A stretch of 64,000 nucleotides of DNA, taken from contig NW_002476266.1 in the NCBI RefSeq assembly GCF_000189635.1, forward strand, positions 62,001 to 126,000, written 5' to 3'. The notes beneath the pieces were generated by a model. It was not told the DNA's origin, did not search any database, and worked only from the letters and a program-made list of their open reading frames with translations. Shown here piece after piece: positions 1 to 14,218 of this stretch; within the stretch, counting starts at the first letter, position 1, and the number at the start of each line of letters is the position of its first letter. The position numbers and the translations under genes are program-made. The DNA comes from Tetrahymena thermophila SB210 (Eukaryota; Ciliophora; Oligohymenophorea; Hymenostomatida; Tetrahymenidae).

Positions 1-3000
1 AGACCTACAAATCCTCCTTCATTTTATTCTATGATTCTACTTGAGTAATTAAGTGAGTCAATAACTTGATTTAAAGCTTTTTAGTTTTTGTTCCTTAAAC
101 TTATCCAAAGGATATCATCCGCAGAAGTTTGAACTTTAATTTAATTGATTCCTTTTTTCTCAAGGTTGTATATCTCCTTCTTTCTTTGTTGCAAAAACTA
201 TAAATCAACAGGTTCATTTTAAAATGCAACCATGTCAAAGACTTCGACAGTCTTCTTAACAAGAACGTTTCTAGTTGAAGAACTGAGTTAGCTACTCGAT
301 GAACTATTATTTAATTCTGATTAGGCTCCTTAACTAAAAGAATGAATGCCTGTATCTGCTGACTTAACACTTTTAATGTCTGTTTGAGATTAACTTGGTT
401 CATGATTATTCAAGATATCTAATTGCCTTTCTGCCTTTTTAATAAACTTTTGCTCCAACTAATACATAAAAATATCATGTTAGGATTTTTATTGAATATT
501 CTTGGCTGGAACATCAACTTAAGCTGTTTGGATATTAACTATTTTTTACAACTTTTGATCACCATTAGGTTTTTCATCCAATAGAGGATCTTTTTCCAGC
601 ACTTATTCCTCCATAAAAATTTTTTATATAGCTTTTTCAAGATTCCAATCATTTTCTATTTCGTCTCCTTTTTAATTTTTACCCTTTTTAGAGACTTAAA
701 TATTTCCACTCACATTAATCTTTCTTTCAGTCTATTTATTAGTAAGTTTTGAACGAAACGAAGTATTGGCTTGATTTAGACTTTTGTTGTTAGGGTTTTG
801 TCTTTCGTCTACAGATCCCTAGGCAATTGAACCATTTAAGCTATTTTTTTAAGATTTATTATCCATCTAATCAACTTCATCCTTAAAAGTTCTTTTTAGA
901 ACTAAACCTTTTTATTCATATTCTCCATTAACACTTTTAGCTTAATTAGACTAAGCTGCTGCTGAATCATTGTTAAGTCTTGAATTTTCCTATTATCCAT
1001 TTAAGTTATTTTCTGCATGTTCTCCATTTACATAACTATTTGCATCTTATTGTCTACTTGAATCTTCATTATTAACCTAAGAATTAACATCATTTACTCT
1101 TTATTTATTTGTGATTTGTTTTAAAAATAAATTATTTTAGTTTGTTGAAAACTGTCTCTATTATGTTAAAAAATTCATATCATTTTTTTCATCATCATTT
1201 TTAACAGAAGTTCCGCCTTTTTAACTTCTTTATGCGATATTTTTTGCTATTTTGAAGGGATTTGTCTCAAAACTGATTCCATCATTTTTTGGGTCTGCTA
1301 CTTTAGATTATTTAATAGAATGATTTTCAGTTGTAATTTTTCCTTCGAGAATATCCCTAAACATTTTCTCAGCATACATGGTATCGATTCTTTTCGATCT
1401 TTATATAGGCATTTTATATTGTACTTCTGTTAAGTGTTAAATATAAAAAATTTATTAATAAATTACAAATAAATCATTAACTATTAAAATTTAAAATTTA
1501 CAGAGTTTCTTTTTCTTATCTTTTTGTACGATCATGCTTGACTGTTATTTGACTCTAAATTTTAGCCTTTTTATTTTTTCCTCTTATTAATTTTTCAGTT
1601 TTTGTATTTATTTGTTTAGTTTTGTGGGCTATACATCTCCCTCATACTCATTTGTCTATCTATAAACAACTCTAGGTTTCAAATACTTTGAGTCTAGCAT
1701 TAGCTTAAAGTCTTCAGCCTTTAAGTCAATTTATTTATTTATTTTTTTAAGAATTTGCTCTTCTATTTTAGGGGCTTCAAAATTTTCTTATTCTTGAGTG
1801 TTATAAGTTTTAAGATGCTTAATTGACTAATATTATATTTTAAAAATTTAATTCATAAGAAATAAATGGTATTTTAATAAATGTTACAGGAGTTATTTAT
1901 TTTTGAGTAAGTAATTTTGTCGCTTTTTTCTCTTAAAGCTTTTTGCTAGTTTTTCCAATTTTAATATCAAACTCTTAATACAAATTATTGATCACAGTTG
2001 TTTTGTTCCTTGGGGTTTTATCAATAAGAGTGTCATCCATTTCCAAAAAGGACATTTTCGAAACATCAGATAAGGAATCAGCACTGCTCTCAGTCTCCTA
2101 AAGTTAGTTTCTTGAAGACTTTGATTTGTCTTTTTTTCTCTCTCCATTTAACATATTTTCTCTCTTTTTTTATAAGCTTACAGATGTGTTTCTTTTGCTT
2201 TTTTAATGAACTTATTTTGGTTCTTCTGAATGGTTTTAAAAGTTTGTCTAATGTGAATTCTTTTTAGATGAAGCAGATCTCTGCTCAATTTATTTATTTT
2301 ATCTCAGAGATTTAAAATCATTCTAAAGTTTTTTAAAATGAATATTTTCTATTTCTTCATCTTCTATACCTATAAGGTCATTTTTTGTAAACTTTTCTTT
2401 TTATTCCAACTAAAGTAAGAAAATATCATCATCTAACTTTAGCTAATCCTCACTCACTTCATCTTTCTATTTGAATAAATGCTTTATTTTCTTAGACTGT
2501 CTCCTAATATCAACAATTTATGATGGGACATTTCTTGATTTTCTCCTATTTTCTTCATCATTATCTTATTCTACTGCAAGGTAATTCTAATCTTCTCTTG
2601 GAGTAGGGTCATCATTGATTTTTTCTTCTTTATATTTAGGTTTTTACTTAGAAATTGGAGCAAAATTTATCTTTTTTATTTTTTATTAAGGATTCATATT
2701 CGTCTGATTTTGATGAGTTCCATTCCTTAATCCTCTAACATATGTTCCAGTTTTTTTAGTTCTTTTTTTCCCAATGTTATCTTTATTTTATAAATAAATA
2801 AATTAATTAAGTAACAATAAAATAAAAGAAGTAGAAAAATTATTTTTACTTTCTTAATTTATCATCTCAAGATCGCTTGCTAAAACAGATGGATCAATAA
2901 GTTAAGTACCCTTTTTTTCATTTCTAAAATTCCTAGTTAAATGCTTTTTGCTTTCTAAAGGAGCAGCTTCTTTCAAAATTTTTGTGTTATGGTGATTTTT

Positions 3001-5438
3001 GTTATTGTTTTCATGTAGATTCTTATAATTTTTATGTATTTGCTACTAGTCTCCATTTTCTATAACTAAATTTACAAATAAATTAATATTTTAATGAAAA
3101 AGTTATGATTAAATATAGCTTTACCTAAATTAGTTAATTGCCTCATGTTTTCATTTTTGTCTTATTGTAAGTTTTAATCTTCGCTATTCCCTTAATTTTT
3201 ACTTTATGAGCTTCCATTTTTTCCATTATTATCTGCGCTATTTATGCGATCCATCTACTATTACTTTATTATTGGGTTTTTAGAGTCTTCGTTGTTTTCA
3301 GAATTAATAAACAAATCTTAACTCTGCTAATTCAAAGCTAGAGGAACTACTTTATTTAACTGCTTCTATTCAATAGCTTTTGGTTAATTTAATTTAGTGG
3401 GATTCTTTTTTTCTGACCTCCTATAAGACGCTAACAATGAGCTTACTTAAAAGCTCAGTTAAAATAACCTCCTATTTTTCTTTTTTTACTCCTCTAATTC
3501 TTTGTAAAGCACTTTATTTGATTTATAAATACCCCATCTTATTAAATTCTACATATTATAGCCTTCTTCTCCATCTTTTTTAATGGCTACCATTGTGTTC
3601 TAATTAGCTATAGATTCTGTATACTTGACAGCAATAATACCCATACAAAGGTTAACAAGAAGCCATGTACCAAGATAAACTATCAGGAAGAAGTAGATGA
3701 ATGCAAAAAACTTATTTATTTATTATTAAAAATAATTCACTTTAAAAATGTTGGCATAATTAAAATACTAAATTTATTTTTGTGATATGAAAATTGAAAA
3801 AAAAAAAAATAGTTACATTAAAGCCAACCATAACATAATACATGATTGTTGACCATCCTTCATTACTAACAACTACGTAGACATTAAGAAGTGACCATCC
3901 AAAAGTATCAAAGTTATAAAAATCTGAATTTGGACTAACCATACCCTTAGCACATATGAAACTTGCACCTTTTAAAGGAGGACAATCGCTATCTACTGCA
4001 CAAACAAACAAATTATTATTTTCATCACCATACTTGATACCTGTGTAAATATCGATACAACGAGTTTTCAATTAACCAGTAAAGAGCTAAAGACCAGCAA
4101 TAGCAAACACAGTAAAAAAAAATAATAAGATAATAAATGCATCTTTCAAAAGAGGAATTGAGCTAAATAGTGCTGTGACAAGCTAATTGAGTACTTTGAC
4201 TTTGCTAATTGATCTTAATGGACGTAATACTCTAAGAGATCTTAATGCACTCAAATTAAAAGCGTTTTAAGACACTACATATGGTAACCAACCTGTAACA
4301 ATAATAACTAAATCAATAACATTCCAGCCTTCCTTTATATATGCGTTTTTTGAAAAAATAAAACCATAAGCTACTATTTTTAAACCCATTTCAACAGTAT
4401 AAATAATTAGTAAGGCCAAATCAATTTCTGGATTATTATCAGAATTTGTTGTAGGGTCATCTTTAGCTAGCATAATGGAGTTGAATATAATAACAGCAAG
4501 AGAAATTATAGTAAATATTGGGTGATTTACTATAACGAAACAAGAATAACTAATAAGCCTATTTGTTCATTTATTTAAGTTAATAAAAAAAAGAAATTGA
4601 ATTGATTAAAAGATAGATTGATATGTGAACTATTAATTAACTAATTTATCTATCTATCTATCTAAGAGTAAATTGAAAGAAACATATTTAAAAGTTACTC
4701 TTTTGTTAGCCAAACCCTTTTATAAATTTTCTCAAATATTGTATTATCTTAAAATATAGCTATTCTATCAAAAACATTCATTTCTACAACATCTAAAATA
4801 GGATAAGTATCTTCGTTCAGCTTGTTAAGCTAGAAATCTTCTTCAAATTCTCTTTCATGATTCTTGATTACCTTTCTTTAAATTCTTTACTAATCCGTTT
4901 CATTAGCTCTAGCTATATCGTTATCGCTATCATCTGAATTTTATTCTACGAATGCATTCGCAACTTTGATATAAGCATTTCTATGCTCTTCCTACAAAAA
5001 AAAAAAAAAGTAAATATTTATCTGTAAAAGATTCAATAGTTTGTTTAAGATTTTTAAAACATCTTATTTAGCTCTAATATAATTACTGCTTCTTCCTATA
5101 GGTTTTTTAAATCAAAAGAGCTGCTCTCGTTCATATCTTAGCTTGTATAATCTTAATAGCTTTCCGATCTTTATCTCTTGAGCTCTTCATTTTACTAGAA
5201 TTTGCTGTACCTACTTAGCTGGTCTTCTTCGATGGCTTCTTCTTTTATTTCTGTTTTTAGAATCTTTTTAAGCTTTCTTATCCAATTAGCCTCTAAAATA
5301 TTATTATTTATTTATAAATATATTTTAACTAAAACCTTTTGGAATAGAATAATTTTTTTAAAATTAAAATAAATGTTCTTTTTTTAAAGAAAAGAACCAC
5401 TATCAGCTAAAAAGACTACCTAAAACTGAAGGTCGCAT
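1..5438 (-). CDS. Voltage-gated Ca2+-type channel alpha subunit, N-terminal part (repeat I plus long linker), partial
   Basis: This is a pore-forming voltage-gated cation channel of the plasma or ciliary membrane. Reading starts at 5438. After about 175 hydrophilic residues come S1-S3 (residues about 180-270), an S4 with regularly spaced arginines (LRSLRVLRPLR), S5, an extracellular turret with several cysteines, and a P-loop ending SNEGW, whose Glu matches the selectivity-filter position of CaV repeat I. After an intron, S6 follows (TWLLVNLCMGIIAVKY). Beyond S6 about 1,000 Asn/Gln/Ser/Lys-rich residues run to base 1, so repeats II-IV, if present, lie outside the window. Introns read at 5293-5419, 4992-5086, 4550-4683, 3711-3816, 3066-3124, 2781-2849, 1827-1887 and 1427-1501; others in the linker are possible. 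Family identity is strong; four-repeat architecture is inferred. NALCN- or NaV-like channels are alternatives. Confidence 0.88.
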
Positions 5439-7755
5439 AAACTATTTTAATATTTGCTCTTCTATAAATGTTTATTAATCCTATCTAATTTAAGAGATAA
5501 ATTATTAATAATAATTTAATGTAAAAAATTAATTGATTAGATTCAATCTATTAAAAAGTGTACAAAAGTCTTTATTTTTTTCAATTTACAAAGGAAAAAC
5601 TTAAAAACAAAAAATTACGGTAATTGAGTGATTTAGGTAAAGTAGGTGTATTAAAAGATAACAATATAATCACTACAGTAATCAGAATTTATCCAAAAAT
5701 GTATGAATTAATTGATTTATTGATATTTTTTTCCTTAATATAACAAAATATAGCTAATAATTTTATCTTATCTCATAAATATTCATTGAAAATACCATAA
5801 AATTGATATTTGATAAAATATTAACCCAAAAGTGTATATTTAAATTGATTGACACTTTTTTCCATCCTAATTGAAAGAAAGAATCAAAACAGTTATGATT
5901 TTATTCTTAAAATCTTATAACCTATAAAAATATCACTGAAATGAAATAATTTCGCAATAACTATTCTAAATTCTCCAATTATGAAATGAAAATCTTAAAA
6001 TTTTTTTTTTTTCTCTTTTGTTACTCAAGTATTTTCTACAATTTAACAATCTATCAATCTATTGTATTTTAATTTTTAGATATTTAATATGATTAATTAT
6101 TAAACAAAAAATAAACTTTTAATCTTTTTTGAAATATTAAGAGCAAGACTGTCAAATCATTAAATTAATAATTTCTTTAATTAATCACTTTTATTTTTTT
6201 CCATCTATATATATTTTTTTTTAGAAGAAAAAAAGATAATTTAACTTTCTCAACATGTAATTAAAATTATATAATTTAATTTGTTTCCTGCTTATTTTTG
6301 CAAAAAAATCAATTTATTTTTTAAATAAATATAAAAAAAGATGTCTCATTATTATCTAAAATCTAAAAACTATGAGCCATTTATCTTTATTTAAAATATT
6401 ACAAAAATTGATTTATTTAAATGATACTATTAAATAAAACACATCAAATTAATTGATTTTATTGTTTATTTGTTTTGTTTAAGTGATGGTAAATATTTAT
6501 AATTTTTTAATTAAATAAATAATAAATAAAAAGACATACATAATAGGTAATAAAAAGTATTTCAAAATAATTTATTCTTAAAAAATAGGATCCTTAATAA
6601 TTATAACAGGTTTTTTAATGTTGGTCTGGCATCTTCAAAAATTTTCTCTACTATATTCTTATTTTCTGAGATCGATTTTACTGATGAGTTTTAAATTTTA
6701 ATCAAAAATAAGTTGGTTATCATGAAAAAATTTATATGGAAAGTCTTCAAAAATATAAAATTTCCATTGATTTTTTAATAAAAAATACACTAGATATTAT
6801 CAATTTCTTAATCAAAGATTATGGGTTTTTCAAAAATTCAATTTTTTTGCTAAAAAATTAATTGGATAAAAAAATTGGATTTTTTATGAGCATTCATTAC
6901 CAAAATGTGATATATCATATAGAAAGTTTTTTTGAAAAATTAATTTAAAAAATAAGAAGAATAAAATAGTATTTGTATCTAAATTTATCAAGTTTTTTAA
7001 AAATAAATAAATAAATGTAAACAAAAATTTATTAAATTTATTTCTGTATTTATAAAAAAATGCTAGTATTTTTGTAAATATGTTGTTTGCAAATATTTTT
7101 ATTGATTTTTCCAACTTAGATAGTACAATTTACTTGCTTCTTTAGTTAATATTTTGATAAGATATTATCTCAGCTTTTTATTAGAAATTATTTATAAAAA
7201 TCTATTACTTAAGTGAATAATTTTCAAGAAAAACTTTACTTGTATGAATAAATTTATCACTTCATTAATCTAAATATTTTAAGGTTATTCAGTTTACTTG
7301 TTATGTTTTTTTATATGAATTTTTTACATTTGTTTTAATAAATTTATAATTAAAAATTTTAGCTTGATAGAATAAGTAAAATAAGTTAATTACTATTAAT
7401 TTCAAAAATGAGGTACTAAAACTTAACTAGAAGTGTTAGATTTTTTTTTTCTATTTATCTTCACATAGATTTTAAATTTTGCGTTTTGCACGAATACTTT
7501 TTATTAAAATCATAAATATATTTGCTAGCTATGTACCTTTAATATTTTATAGATTTGCAAACACAAAATAGACAGATTATATCGATAAGATAGAAAACCT
7601 TTTTAAAAGTTAAATTAAAAAAATAATCGAAATTCCAGCGATATATTCATTGATTTCAGTAAACATAGACTTTAAAGAGAGGTTTTACTAATATTTTTTT
7701 AATTAAAAACAATTAATAAAATAAATTTGCATAGATTTCGAGTTTTATAACAAAC
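5439..7755. other. Divergent intergenic region, no gene seen
   Basis: This is an AT-rich spacer between the divergently transcribed channel gene and the PH-domain gene. Frames are interrupted by TGA and show no conserved motif. Promoters for both genes must lie here, but I see no recognisable element. Confidence 0.6.
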
Positions 7756-9761
7756 ATGAAGTAGTAGGGATATGCTTAAATCTTTTAAAGAGACCCAAAC
7801 TATAATGTAAAACATAAACGCTATAATTTTTATTCTAAGAATAGTTATTTATTTAATTTTATAACTAATGAAAGGGTCCCCATATTGTTCAAACCTACCT
7901 GAAAAAAGAAAAAAGTAGTGCTTCATATAAGTTTTTTAGTGATTAAAATACCAGATTTTTTACATTAAATATGCAAAACTTTCAGTTTTATTATACACCA
8001 AAAGACTAATATTAATCAAAAGACATTAAGTATATAGATATAGAGGTAAAAATTACATTTTATTATTTAAGTTATATATTATATAAATAATTTAATTTAA
8101 AGAACCTTAAATATGTTGTCGATAGAGGATGTTATAAAAATAAGAAAGGCCAAAATAAAGAATGGACATATTAATTTATAATGTATTTTACAAACAAGTA
8201 TACTGTTATCTACTGTCAAAATGAGATTATGAAATAGCTCTGGCTTAATGCTTTCAAAAACATTATTAGAATCTCAGATAAAAAAAGGCTGTTTTGTAAT
8301 TAATTTTATTGTTAAGCTTATTTATTCATTTTATTATAATTAATAATTAATCTAGATACTGGAGATACAAATGAAGTAAACTTAAATGTTATAGATAGTA
8401 TTAAAGACAATAGCGTAGATTCAAAGAGTTAAACATAGGAGATAAATAGAGAAAACAGAATAGACTCAAATTCAATTAACAATACTAATAATATTTAAAG
8501 TAGCTTAAACAGCTAAGTAGAGCAAAAAAAAGCTAAAAATAATTTAGATTCATAGGAATAAATCAATAGCTAGCATGACTCAAGACGAAATAGCAATGAT
8601 AGCTTTAATAGTAATGACTCTCTAGGAAGAAAAAAACGAAAATCTTAATTCTAAGAAGTTAAAAAAAGGGTTTTTAGCTCTAGCTACAAAAGAAAATAAA
8701 ATGCTGATCAATTTTGGAATAATAAAGTGATTCCTCTTTTGAGATAAAAATTATAATAGGTTAGAAATAAAATCAAGAGAATTAAGGAAAATTAATAATC
8801 CTAAATGGAGAATTAATAACAAAACTTAATTTCAAAACAATAAGAAAATGAATTAAAAGAAAAACAAACTTAAAAAAGTGAAGAAAAATTGTAGCCAGCA
8901 AAATAAAAAGAAGATTCAGAGTAATAAGAAGCCATTTTAGAAGGAAATAATAAGTTTAATAATATTAATGAGGTAGAGATTTTCAATTTGGAAGCATCAA
9001 ATATCTAAGGTTCTAATATTAATTCAGAAGTAAAAATATTTAGAAAGAGTGATGAGAAGAATTCATAAAAGAAATCTCACAAAAATAGCTATTAAAAGTC
9101 AGAGGGTTCTGGAAGAAAGCACAAAGTAAACATATTCGAAAATGTATATTAAAATGGAGACTAAGAAGATGATGCTCCTACTTTGAACATTCAATTTTAG
9201 TAGAAGAAATCTTAAAATGGGTGGGATGGCAATGATGTAGACCTTCTCTAAAACATTTTAAGAGAAAATTCTGATCAACTCAAAGAAAACAATAATGATA
9301 ACTTTTAAGATAATTAAATTTAAGTGAAAGAGCAGAAGTAATAAGAATAATAATTTAATAGAAGTTAATTAAAAAGTGAGGACATCCAAGAAGTCAGCAT
9401 TTTTAAGCAAGAAGTTTAATAAAAAAATAAGGAACCTTCAAAAATGAAGCAATTAAATGATTATGATGACTGGGATGTTGATTTAGACAATACGCCTACC
9501 CCTGCTATTGCTGGAAATAAAAAAAATAATTTATAATAATTTTAAAATTAAACCTATAACAATACTAATAACTCATTAGTTTATTAAAACAAAAACTAAA
9601 CTAATAATACTCATAGTTTAAACTAATACTTTACTAGCAATAATAAGAGCTATACTAATTAAGAAACATACTAACAACCATTTTAAAAATCATAAGCATA
9701 ACAAAACCAGTAATTAAATGTCATAGAAAATGATTATGACAACTGGGATGATGATATGTGA
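7756..9761 (+). CDS. PH-domain protein with acidic-Trp C-terminal motifs
   Basis: Four exons (introns 7807-7874, 8046-8102, 8296-8355) give a 606-residue protein. Residues about 17-120 fit a pleckstrin-homology fold: a strand with YLKKEK, then RFFTL, a FYYTPKD turn, a W.YQF strand, and a C-terminal helix with LWLNAFKNII holding the invariant PH tryptophan. PH domains bind phosphoinositides or proteins at membranes; the ligand cannot be told from sequence. The remaining 480 residues are Asn/Gln/Lys/Ser-rich and probably disordered. They contain three WD-type acidic motifs: NGWDGNDVDL, YDDWDVDLD and, at the very C terminus, YDNWDDDM. Such tryptophan-in-acid motifs occur in adaptor and kinesin-light-chain ligands, so a trafficking scaffold is a reasonable guess. 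The first-exon start is supported by in-frame phase-0 splicing. Confidence 0.82.
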
Positions 9762-10415
9762 TAGATAATCAAACTAAATTTAAATTATTTACTAATTAAA
9801 ATTTAATAATTTATTTATGAAGTATTTATTATTTCATTTTTTAATTTTAAGCTTTTAATTAAAGCACAACTTACTTATGTAATATATTATAAATACCCAA
9901 AATAAATTTATTTAATACTTTATATTTTCAAAGAATATACAAATGAATAAATCATCCATCTTCATACAACATAAAATTTAAAAATTCAATTAAAACATTT
10001 TTTGTAAATATTTAACAAATTTCAAAACTAATAGTAAATTTTAATAGGAAAATACTATATAAAATGTCTTAATATTTGAGGATTTAGAGTATTTATCAAT
10101 TTATAATTATACATTTAAGAATAAATTCATATTTAGTTAAAAATATTTCTAAATAATGTCAACACTTTTATAATTAATTAATTTTTAAATAATTATTTAG
10201 TTAAAAGAATGAATGAAATTGCTTAATAAATTTATTTGTTTAAATTATTAATTAAATCGATTTATAATTTATTTTTAAAATGAATTGATTATAGGAATAA
10301 AATAAATAACAAAACAGTTTAGTTAAATGATAAAATCCGTGAATAATTATTAATTAAATTAATTAGTTAATATTAATTAAGATCAATTACAGTAATATTT
10401 AAGATATTTAATTGT
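9762..10415. other. Convergent intergenic spacer
   Basis: AT-rich 3' flanks of the PH-domain gene (+) and SDA1 (-). No conserved frame and no RNA gene seen. Confidence 0.6.
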
Positions 10416-13186
10416 TCATTATCTTTTTATTTTCTTTTTACCGGTCTTTTTATGCTTGCCAGATTAGAAATGACCTAGTTAGTTTTTGATTTGCTATATT
10501 TTTTATTTGGTTTTTTTAACCAAGATTTATTCTGAATTCTTTTTTGGTCTAAGCATAGCAAGTGGCTTGAAATTTTTCTTATCTTTATTGGAAAGACCAC
10601 CTCCTTTTTCCTTAGGTCCCTAATACCATCTTTCTTTGACTTTATTTTTATTAGCTTCTTCTATTTTCTTTCTAGCTTCAGCTCTACTGTCTTTGAAGGC
10701 TTCAATCTAGGATTAATTAACATGTCCGTGAATATTACCGTAGCCTTGCATCTCTTCATCATATTCATCTGAGTCGAAGCTGCTGTAACCTTCTAAATCC
10801 AATTTACGCTTTTTGTTTTGTTATTTTAATTTTTTAGATTGTTCTTATTTATTATCTTCCTTCTTTTAAGTTTGATCAGATTTTTTATTCTCAGCAACCT
10901 TTTTCTTTTCCTTTTTATCTTTTTCTTCAACTTCAGCTTCACCTTCGTTTTCAGATTCATCCATCATAATAATATCTTCTTCTTCTTCATCCTCTTCTTC
11001 TCCTTCTTCTCCGTCATCTTCACCTTCTATTTCTTCTTCTTCTTCTTCATCATCTTCACCTTCAAGTTCTTCAAATTCTCCTGAGGCATCTTCTTCATCA
11101 TAATCCTCAGATATTTCTGAAACATCATCATAGTCTTCTTCTATTTCAATGTCTTCTTCATCTTCTTAGTCTTTTTGTTTAGGCTTGTTTTCTTTTTTAG
11201 GTGCTTGGGCTTTTTAAACTTTTTTAGGTTTCTTCTTTTTTTATTCATTTTCTTCATCATCTTCTTCTTCGCTATCTTCATACTCTTCAGCTTCGTCTTC
11301 CCATTCTCCTGATAAAATATCATCGTACTCTGAGCCTTCTCCATCATCGTCTTCATCATCTTCATCATCATCTTCTCCATCAGCTAATCTTCCTCTTTTC
11401 ATTCTCTCGATTTTTTCTTATCTTTCTAATTCTTCCTATTAAGCCTACTTCATTTTTAAGAATTTGATTTTTCTAAAATCTTCATCAGTCAATAGACGAT
11501 CCATGTAAACTGGTACATCACCGTCTTCTTATAGGAGTTCAGCACCATCAATAGTATCGTAAATATATTCCTCACCATACTTAAGTAGTTCACCATCATC
11601 GTCTTTTAATTTACCATCTTGTCTAATCTTGCCTCTATACTTCTTTTCTAAGAGCTTAGGATTGATTTATCTGTATAAATTGACAATAGACTTAGCAGCT
11701 CTACTGACATATTTATTTTTATAATCACAGTAACTTGCAAGATAATTAAGATTGGGACTGTCAAGGATATGGTAGTTTTTAACACACATTTCTCTAATTG
11801 TGTTTAAACCCCAAGTCATTGCCTACTCAGAGCATCTATCATTAACGAAATTCTCAATAACGTGTTTAACAGTAAGGATAAGCTCATCAGGAGGAACTAA
11901 ATTATTATTGAATTAACATAAATATTTTATTTCCTTTAAATAAATTTTTTTAATTACCTAGCTTATGGATTGATTCAGCAAGATAAGCAAGTATCTTAGT
12001 AACTTCTTTTTAGTGAGGAAGAAGATACTTCTACAAGAAAGAGTAGAAGCTGAGTAGGATCAATTAATGACGACAAATCATTCTAGATAAGACTGACATC
12101 ATGCACATCTTGACAGGGAATTTTTCGTGAGATTTTCTAAGAAGTGTAAATACCTTTTCAGCGAAATCCTAAGGATTGTATATTTAATCGATAGGGAAAA
12201 AGTTATTTTTGATGTTTTGTTTCATTCTTTTACGAAGTCTCTTTTCAGCTTTCTTTTTTTCTCTTTCTCTCTTTGCTATTTTAGCTCTTGTCTTTTTGTT
12301 AATACCTTTCTTTTCTCTTAGGTCGATTTCTTCTTCTTCGTCTTCATCTGTTGAGACATATTCTTCCATTTCAGTAGTAGAGACTAAGAAATAGCAAGAA
12401 ATGAGCTTGATCTTGTAATTATCATTCAAGCAACCTGAAGCTATAATATTTACTGTTTTTTAATCAGTCCAAATACCCTTCTTGTAAAGAGTGATCATAA
12501 TTTGTAAACTTCTTTTTGCAATACCATCGCTATTGTTTTTCAAAATTTCAAAAATAATATTTTGGAGAGACTTGTTGATCTTTTAATTCTTATGATGCTT
12601 ATTCATTCTTCTGATATCATTGACTATATGACTGGCAATCATTTTTCTAAGTTCCTATATAGATTGATAATTTTAATGAGACCATAGCCTTTATAAATGT
12701 TTAAAATTAATTCTTAAATTAAAATATTACTTTATCTTGACAGTTTAACAACTTTAAAAGGAAGGAAGTTGTTTCGACTGGCTTGAGTAGATTCTTAGAA
12801 CGCATAATCATAAGAGCAGCGGCAAGACTTCTTCTTAGAGCAGGATTCATTTGATTGGCATAATGTTCCAAGAACTCCATAATATATGTATCGAGTACGT
12901 CAAATTTATAAAATTGAGCAATACGAGCTAAAAATACACACAAATCTGAGAATTTTCTATTTTTTTGCATAGGACTTTCCTTCACTTTTTCAAATGATTA
13001 TTTGAATTCTGAATAATACTCAGTGACTTCTTTCACATACAATTCAGGGCTTTTTCTAATTTTATAGGAAATAATTTCAAGTTGCTTGACGAAGTCTTCT
13101 TCTTCTTTTTTCTGTTCTTCCTCAAGCTTTTTCTTATCTTTTTCTTCTTTAGAAAGAGGCTAGTCTTTAAGGACTTTGAGACTCAT
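10416..13186 (-). CDS. SDA1: SDA1-like 60S ribosome biogenesis and export factor
   Basis: Three exons (introns 12655-12730 and 11897-11957) encode 877 residues, near the family's usual size. Sda1 is a nucleolar factor needed for 60S maturation and export. The N-terminal region matches the NUC130/3NT-SDA1 type: KNRKFSDLCVFLARIAQFY, then a helical block with NPALRRSLAAAL and HIVNDIRRMNKHHKNQK. The middle carries the domain around VLSRMICRHQLILL. Residues about 560-740 are an extreme Asp/Glu tract mixed with Lys blocks. The C terminus returns to the family with RKKIEEANKNK, NFKPLAMLRPKK and a basic KKTGKKKIKR tail, which probably also serves nuclear import. Start ATG at 13186 follows an A/T-rich leader. 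The acidic tract explains the spurious Phe- and Ser-rich frames on the other strand. Confidence 0.93.
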
Positions 13187-14218
13187 TTCTTTTTATATAA
13201 TTAATTAATTAATAATCTTAACTTTTAACAAAGTAATTATTATTTGTCCAATAAAAATACCAAAATCAATATTTATTGTTTTTGATTTGTAAAAGTAAAA
13301 TAATCTGAAGGCATTGGGAGTTAAAAATTAATTTTAGCTTAGTAGAATCAATTTTACAAAAAGTTGCTAACTCTTCTTATAATTTAAAAACCTAATAACC
13401 TACTATAAAAAGCAGCAATTATTTTTCATTTTATTTATTTTAACTCACCATTCAGAAAATATTTTATTATTCATTTTTTTTATTTTTTTAAACTTTAATT
13501 TAATTTATTGAGTCTTTAAAATGGCAAATAAGCATTTTTCTATTAAAATTTAATTTCACTTTTAAGGTGTTTTAACATAATATTTTTAAATTAACATTTG
13601 AAAAAAAATTCTTTTTTATTTAACTTAAAAAATTAAAAATATTAAACTATTTTTAAAGCTTCCGATTATATAAATTCTTTTTCCCAATTAAAACTGACTG
13701 ACTGGATGGGATGACTAACTAAATTAATGACTAACTGATTGATTGACTAATTTTGTGAGTAGAATGTCTAAAGTAAAGATTTGATTGTAAAAAGAAGAAA
13801 TTGAAAAATTAGATAATTGAGTAAATATATTGTAGAGTGAAAGGAATAATTAATTTTAATACAAATTTGCATATAAACAGAAGTACGTTTTACTTGTCCT
13901 CTAGTTAGAGGTATTGATAAAGATATATTATTTTTTGCATGGTTATATTTTTATCTATATTAATACTTGAATTAATTGCTAATAGAGATAAAACACGAAA
14001 GAATTATTATTGTTATTGTTTGTTTGTTAGTTATTATGCAAAGTTAGTATCAATGCTTTATTATTACTTTCATTCCATAATAATTATAATTTAAGATTTA
14101 TCTTTCACTATATGATTTTGTTTGCTTGCTATATAACAGATGTATGTTTGTTTATTGAGAGTGAGAAAGAAAACAAGAGATAGCTTTACTATATAATTTT
14201 TTATATTAACTAAATCAA
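13187..14218. other. Intergenic spacer with GACT/GATT-rich patch
   Basis: SDA1 upstream flank and NAP1 3' flank. It holds an imperfect GACT/GATTGATT-rich stretch around 13690-13760 and no supported gene. Confidence 0.55.

Noticed and set aside
6884..7114. 76-residue Phe/Leu/Lys-rich frame (-)
   Set aside because: Composition follows A/T bias, with no domain and no splice partners nearby.
10839..11380. Phe-rich (+) and Met/Lys-rich (-) frames
   Set aside because: Shadows of the SDA1 acidic tract read in wrong frames.
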